A stretch of 64,000 bases of DNA from positions 13,322,369 to 13,386,368 of the forward strand of contig CM018051.1 of assembly GCA_008638375.1 (NCBI GenBank), read 5' to 3'. Numbering within the stretch: position 1 is the stretch's first letter; each line of letters starts with the position of its first letter. The position numbers and the translations under genes were made by a program. The DNA is from Nyssa sinensis. Its lineage: Eukaryota > Streptophyta > Magnoliopsida > Cornales > Nyssaceae. The notes under the pieces were generated by a model that was not told the origin of the DNA, searched no databases, and saw only the letters and a list, made by a program, of their open reading frames with translations. Positions 61,740-64,000 of the stretch are shown piece by piece.

Positions 61740-64000
61740 TGTGAGACATAAAGTTAGGGATAGAGCTGAACCTATCTGAAGAAATTTACCCTCAGTTTCT
61801 GAACTAACCAGCGCCTTTTCAATTTCTTCTTTGAGCTTTACAAGGTTATCTCGTCCTCTGGGGCTCAATGGCTCCTCAATCTCATCAAGGCATTCAACCG
61901 AGTCTTATAGATCCGAGCTCAAGAGTTCGTCTCTCTTGAGCCCATATTGTAATTGCTATTTTGAAGCTTTTTCCTTTCAGGCGATAGCATGACACTTTCG
62001 AGATTTTGGTCAACAACCTCTTACTTTGACTATTCTGTCTTCCTAGATGAATTTGAGGCATTGGGGGGAGAGTTGATGTGATAACTCCCATCTCATGAAT
62101 CCATGGCCTACCAATTATGATATTGTAAAAAGACTTGACATCCAAAACAATTCGGTCGGAGAGTAGTGTTTTTTGATATTCTCTCTCTTATTGTGATTGG
62201 GAGATAGATTATTCTCATTGGGAAGCTGAGATGGTCATTGAACCCAGTCATAATGGCAATGCTCAGATGAATTTCCTTTGGATCTAACTTCATTTGTTTG
62301 AATGGGCTATAGAATAGAACATTGGTTGAGTTGCATGTGCCAATAAACACCCTTTTGATGTCAAAGTTAGCGACTTTCAACCAAATAAAAGGGCATCGCT
62401 GTGGGGGTAGTGTACTCCAACCAAATCCTACTCTGAGAACCGTATTTGTGGCAATATCTTGGATTTCTTCTCTACTGTAGCAACGTGAAAAGGATGGGAC
62501 TTCGACATGACTTCCTGAACATACCTTTTTCTGGCCTTATATGAGAGTCCAATTTTTGCATCATCAATGTGTAGCACATATATCACGTGCTGGTTGTTCG
62601 GTGGGTATTGGTCACCCTAAGCTCTTTATTATTGCTCCGGCCTTTGTTCTGGCACTTGTCCTAATTTCTTCTATATTGTAGAAATGTGAAGGGATGAGAC
62701 TCCGACTCGGCTTCCTAAACATACCTCTTTCTGGCTCTATTCTAGAGTCTAAATTTTGCACCATCGACATGTAGCACATATATCACATGATGGTTGTTCG
62801 ATGGGTTTTGGTCACCCTGAGTCCTTTGTTGTTATTCTAGCCTCTGATATTGTCTTCTCAGAAAAGGCCTACCATCACGCGAGTTAACCTTTCTGACCTA
62901 ACCGACGAATTCCCTTAGGTGTCCTCGCTTGGTTAGGTAGTATATTTCCTCTTTCAGATCTCTACACTTATCAGCAGTATGGCCCTACTTGTGATATAAT
63001 TCGCAAGTACTTGTCCTTATTCCTCTTTTTAGGATTGTCTTTCATAGGTTATGCCACTTCCAATTCTCATGGGCTTGAATCTGATTAAGGATGTGAGTTA
63101 AAAAGGCATTTAGTGGAGTATAGTTATTGTACCTTCCTATTCCTGAGTTGGATTGTCCTCTTAAAGGGGCCCTATCAAGACTATGAACCTCTTTTATTAT
63201 TATCCTCAAATTCTATCTTTCGGGCTTGCTCATTGTTCAAGACATGTTCCTTAGCTTTCCTATAAGAGATTTTAGTATCCTCTAGGGTGATATAATTCTA
63301 AGCTCACAACAAAAAGCTAGCATGTTGGCCGGAGGGCTATTGGTCAAGGAATCCTGAAATTAGCCCAGATTAAGTCCAAAAGTTAGAGTCGCTACAATGA
63401 ACTTTCCTTCACAATTGTCCACATTTATGAGCTCGCCATTGAACCGGGCTATGTATGCCTTCAAAAGTCTTTCCCTTGATTTGGTTGATCATCAAGAGGA
63501 ATTTGGGATCCTTCTTGAGTCTCTTAATGGTGAAAAATTGGTTGATAAACAACCTATTGAGATCGTAAAAACTGGCAATAAAGTTTTGAGGTGCTTATGG
63601 AACCATGTGAGGGCTGGACCTTTGAGACTTGTGACAACATTTTAGTACATGAACGCATTTGTATCCCGTGTAATGTCATTATATGTTGAAAGTGAGATCG
63701 ATGATCATCAGAGTCCTCCGTCCCATCATAAAGATCAAACTTTGGCACGACGAATTTCTTTATACATTCTTTCTCCATGACCTTATAGGGTGAATAATGT
63801 CAGTCAGCTTTCCAAACAGGTTATAGAGATCATCTTCCTCTAGCACACACTGAGGTTTTCTGTTTGAGACTGCTTGATCTTGAGAGTCTTCAACAATTTC
63901 TGCTCTCTGATGTACTTCCGGGCTTATTCTGAGGCAGCACTGGGTGCACAAAATTACCATCTTGGTTTGCCGCTAGTGGTGGCACCTGGTTTCCATTATG
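61740..64000 (-). mobile_element. Ty3-gypsy remnant: gag, protease and pre-RT region, running off the window
   Basis: On the - strand, from the window end inward: gag-like 'FVVPKFDLYDGTEDSDDHRS' (63760-63690), a degenerate middle, then protease/pre-RT blocks 'NSTNVLFYSPFKQMKLD' and 'MTGFNDHLSFPMRIIYLPI' (62380-62170), 'FYNIIIGRPWIHEMGVITST' (62145-62075), and 'SPRGRDNLVKLKEEIEKA' (61868-61810). These match the order of plant gypsy polyproteins, where 'AYNAILGRPWLH' follows the protease. Frames are broken throughout. RT would lie at lower coordinates but is replaced there by the LINE duplication. Confidence 0.75.

Noticed and set aside
1..64000. tRNA, rRNA or organelle-derived genes
   Set aside because: I saw no cloverleaf-compatible A/B box pairs, no rRNA-like sequence and no plastid or mitochondrial gene fragments.

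Overview
The window is nuclear DNA of a eudicot plant. It is AT-rich and dominated by introns and transposable elements. The plant origin rests on a villin of the VLN2/VLN3 type with GT-AG introns, on Ty1-copia elements with initiator-Met-tRNA primer sites, on a CACTA (En/Spm) element with tnp2 and Transposase_24 genes, and on a plant-type Ser-rich membrane protein. I cannot name the species. Only two convincing host genes are present.

Layout. Positions 1-12494 hold the 3' half of a villin gene on the + strand (eight exons, from the fifth gelsolin repeat to the headpiece). Its long introns carry two LINE remnants and a Mutator-like element with a perfect 9-bp target duplication. One extra G in the linker exon breaks the villin frame unless a different splice acceptor is used. 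Positions 13228-15948 hold an LTR-like element with TG...CA ends and a CTAGT target duplication; about 1.24 kb of it is present twice in tandem, each copy with a GC-rich minisatellite. Positions 15954-20928 are AT-rich sequence with simple repeats.

Positions 20930-30046 are a complete 9.1-kb CACTA element on the - strand, flanked by the 3-bp duplication GGC. It carries decayed tnp2-like and tnpA-like (Transposase_24) genes and sits inside a short open frame that becomes continuous when the element is removed.

From about 33111 to 55460 lies a tandem duplication of roughly 5-6 kb of host DNA: copy 1 is 33111-41727 and copy 2 is 41750-55460. Each copy later received its own retrotransposons. 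Copia-A (5' truncated, + strand) is in copy 1. Copia-B (- strand, 3' truncated, one stop in a long gag-pol frame) and Copia-C (- strand, full-length, TSD GTACA) are in copy 2. Copy 2 also has a perfect 78-bp palindrome that copy 1 lacks.

Positions 57582-59153 hold an intact single-exon - strand gene for a 523-residue type II membrane protein of unknown function. From about 60000 to the end there are LINE remnants, partly in tandem, and the gag/protease part of a degenerate Ty3-gypsy element on the - strand. I see no tRNA, rRNA, CRISPR array or gene cluster. The window is of interest mainly as a record of nested transposition, duplication and repeat-driven rearrangement.
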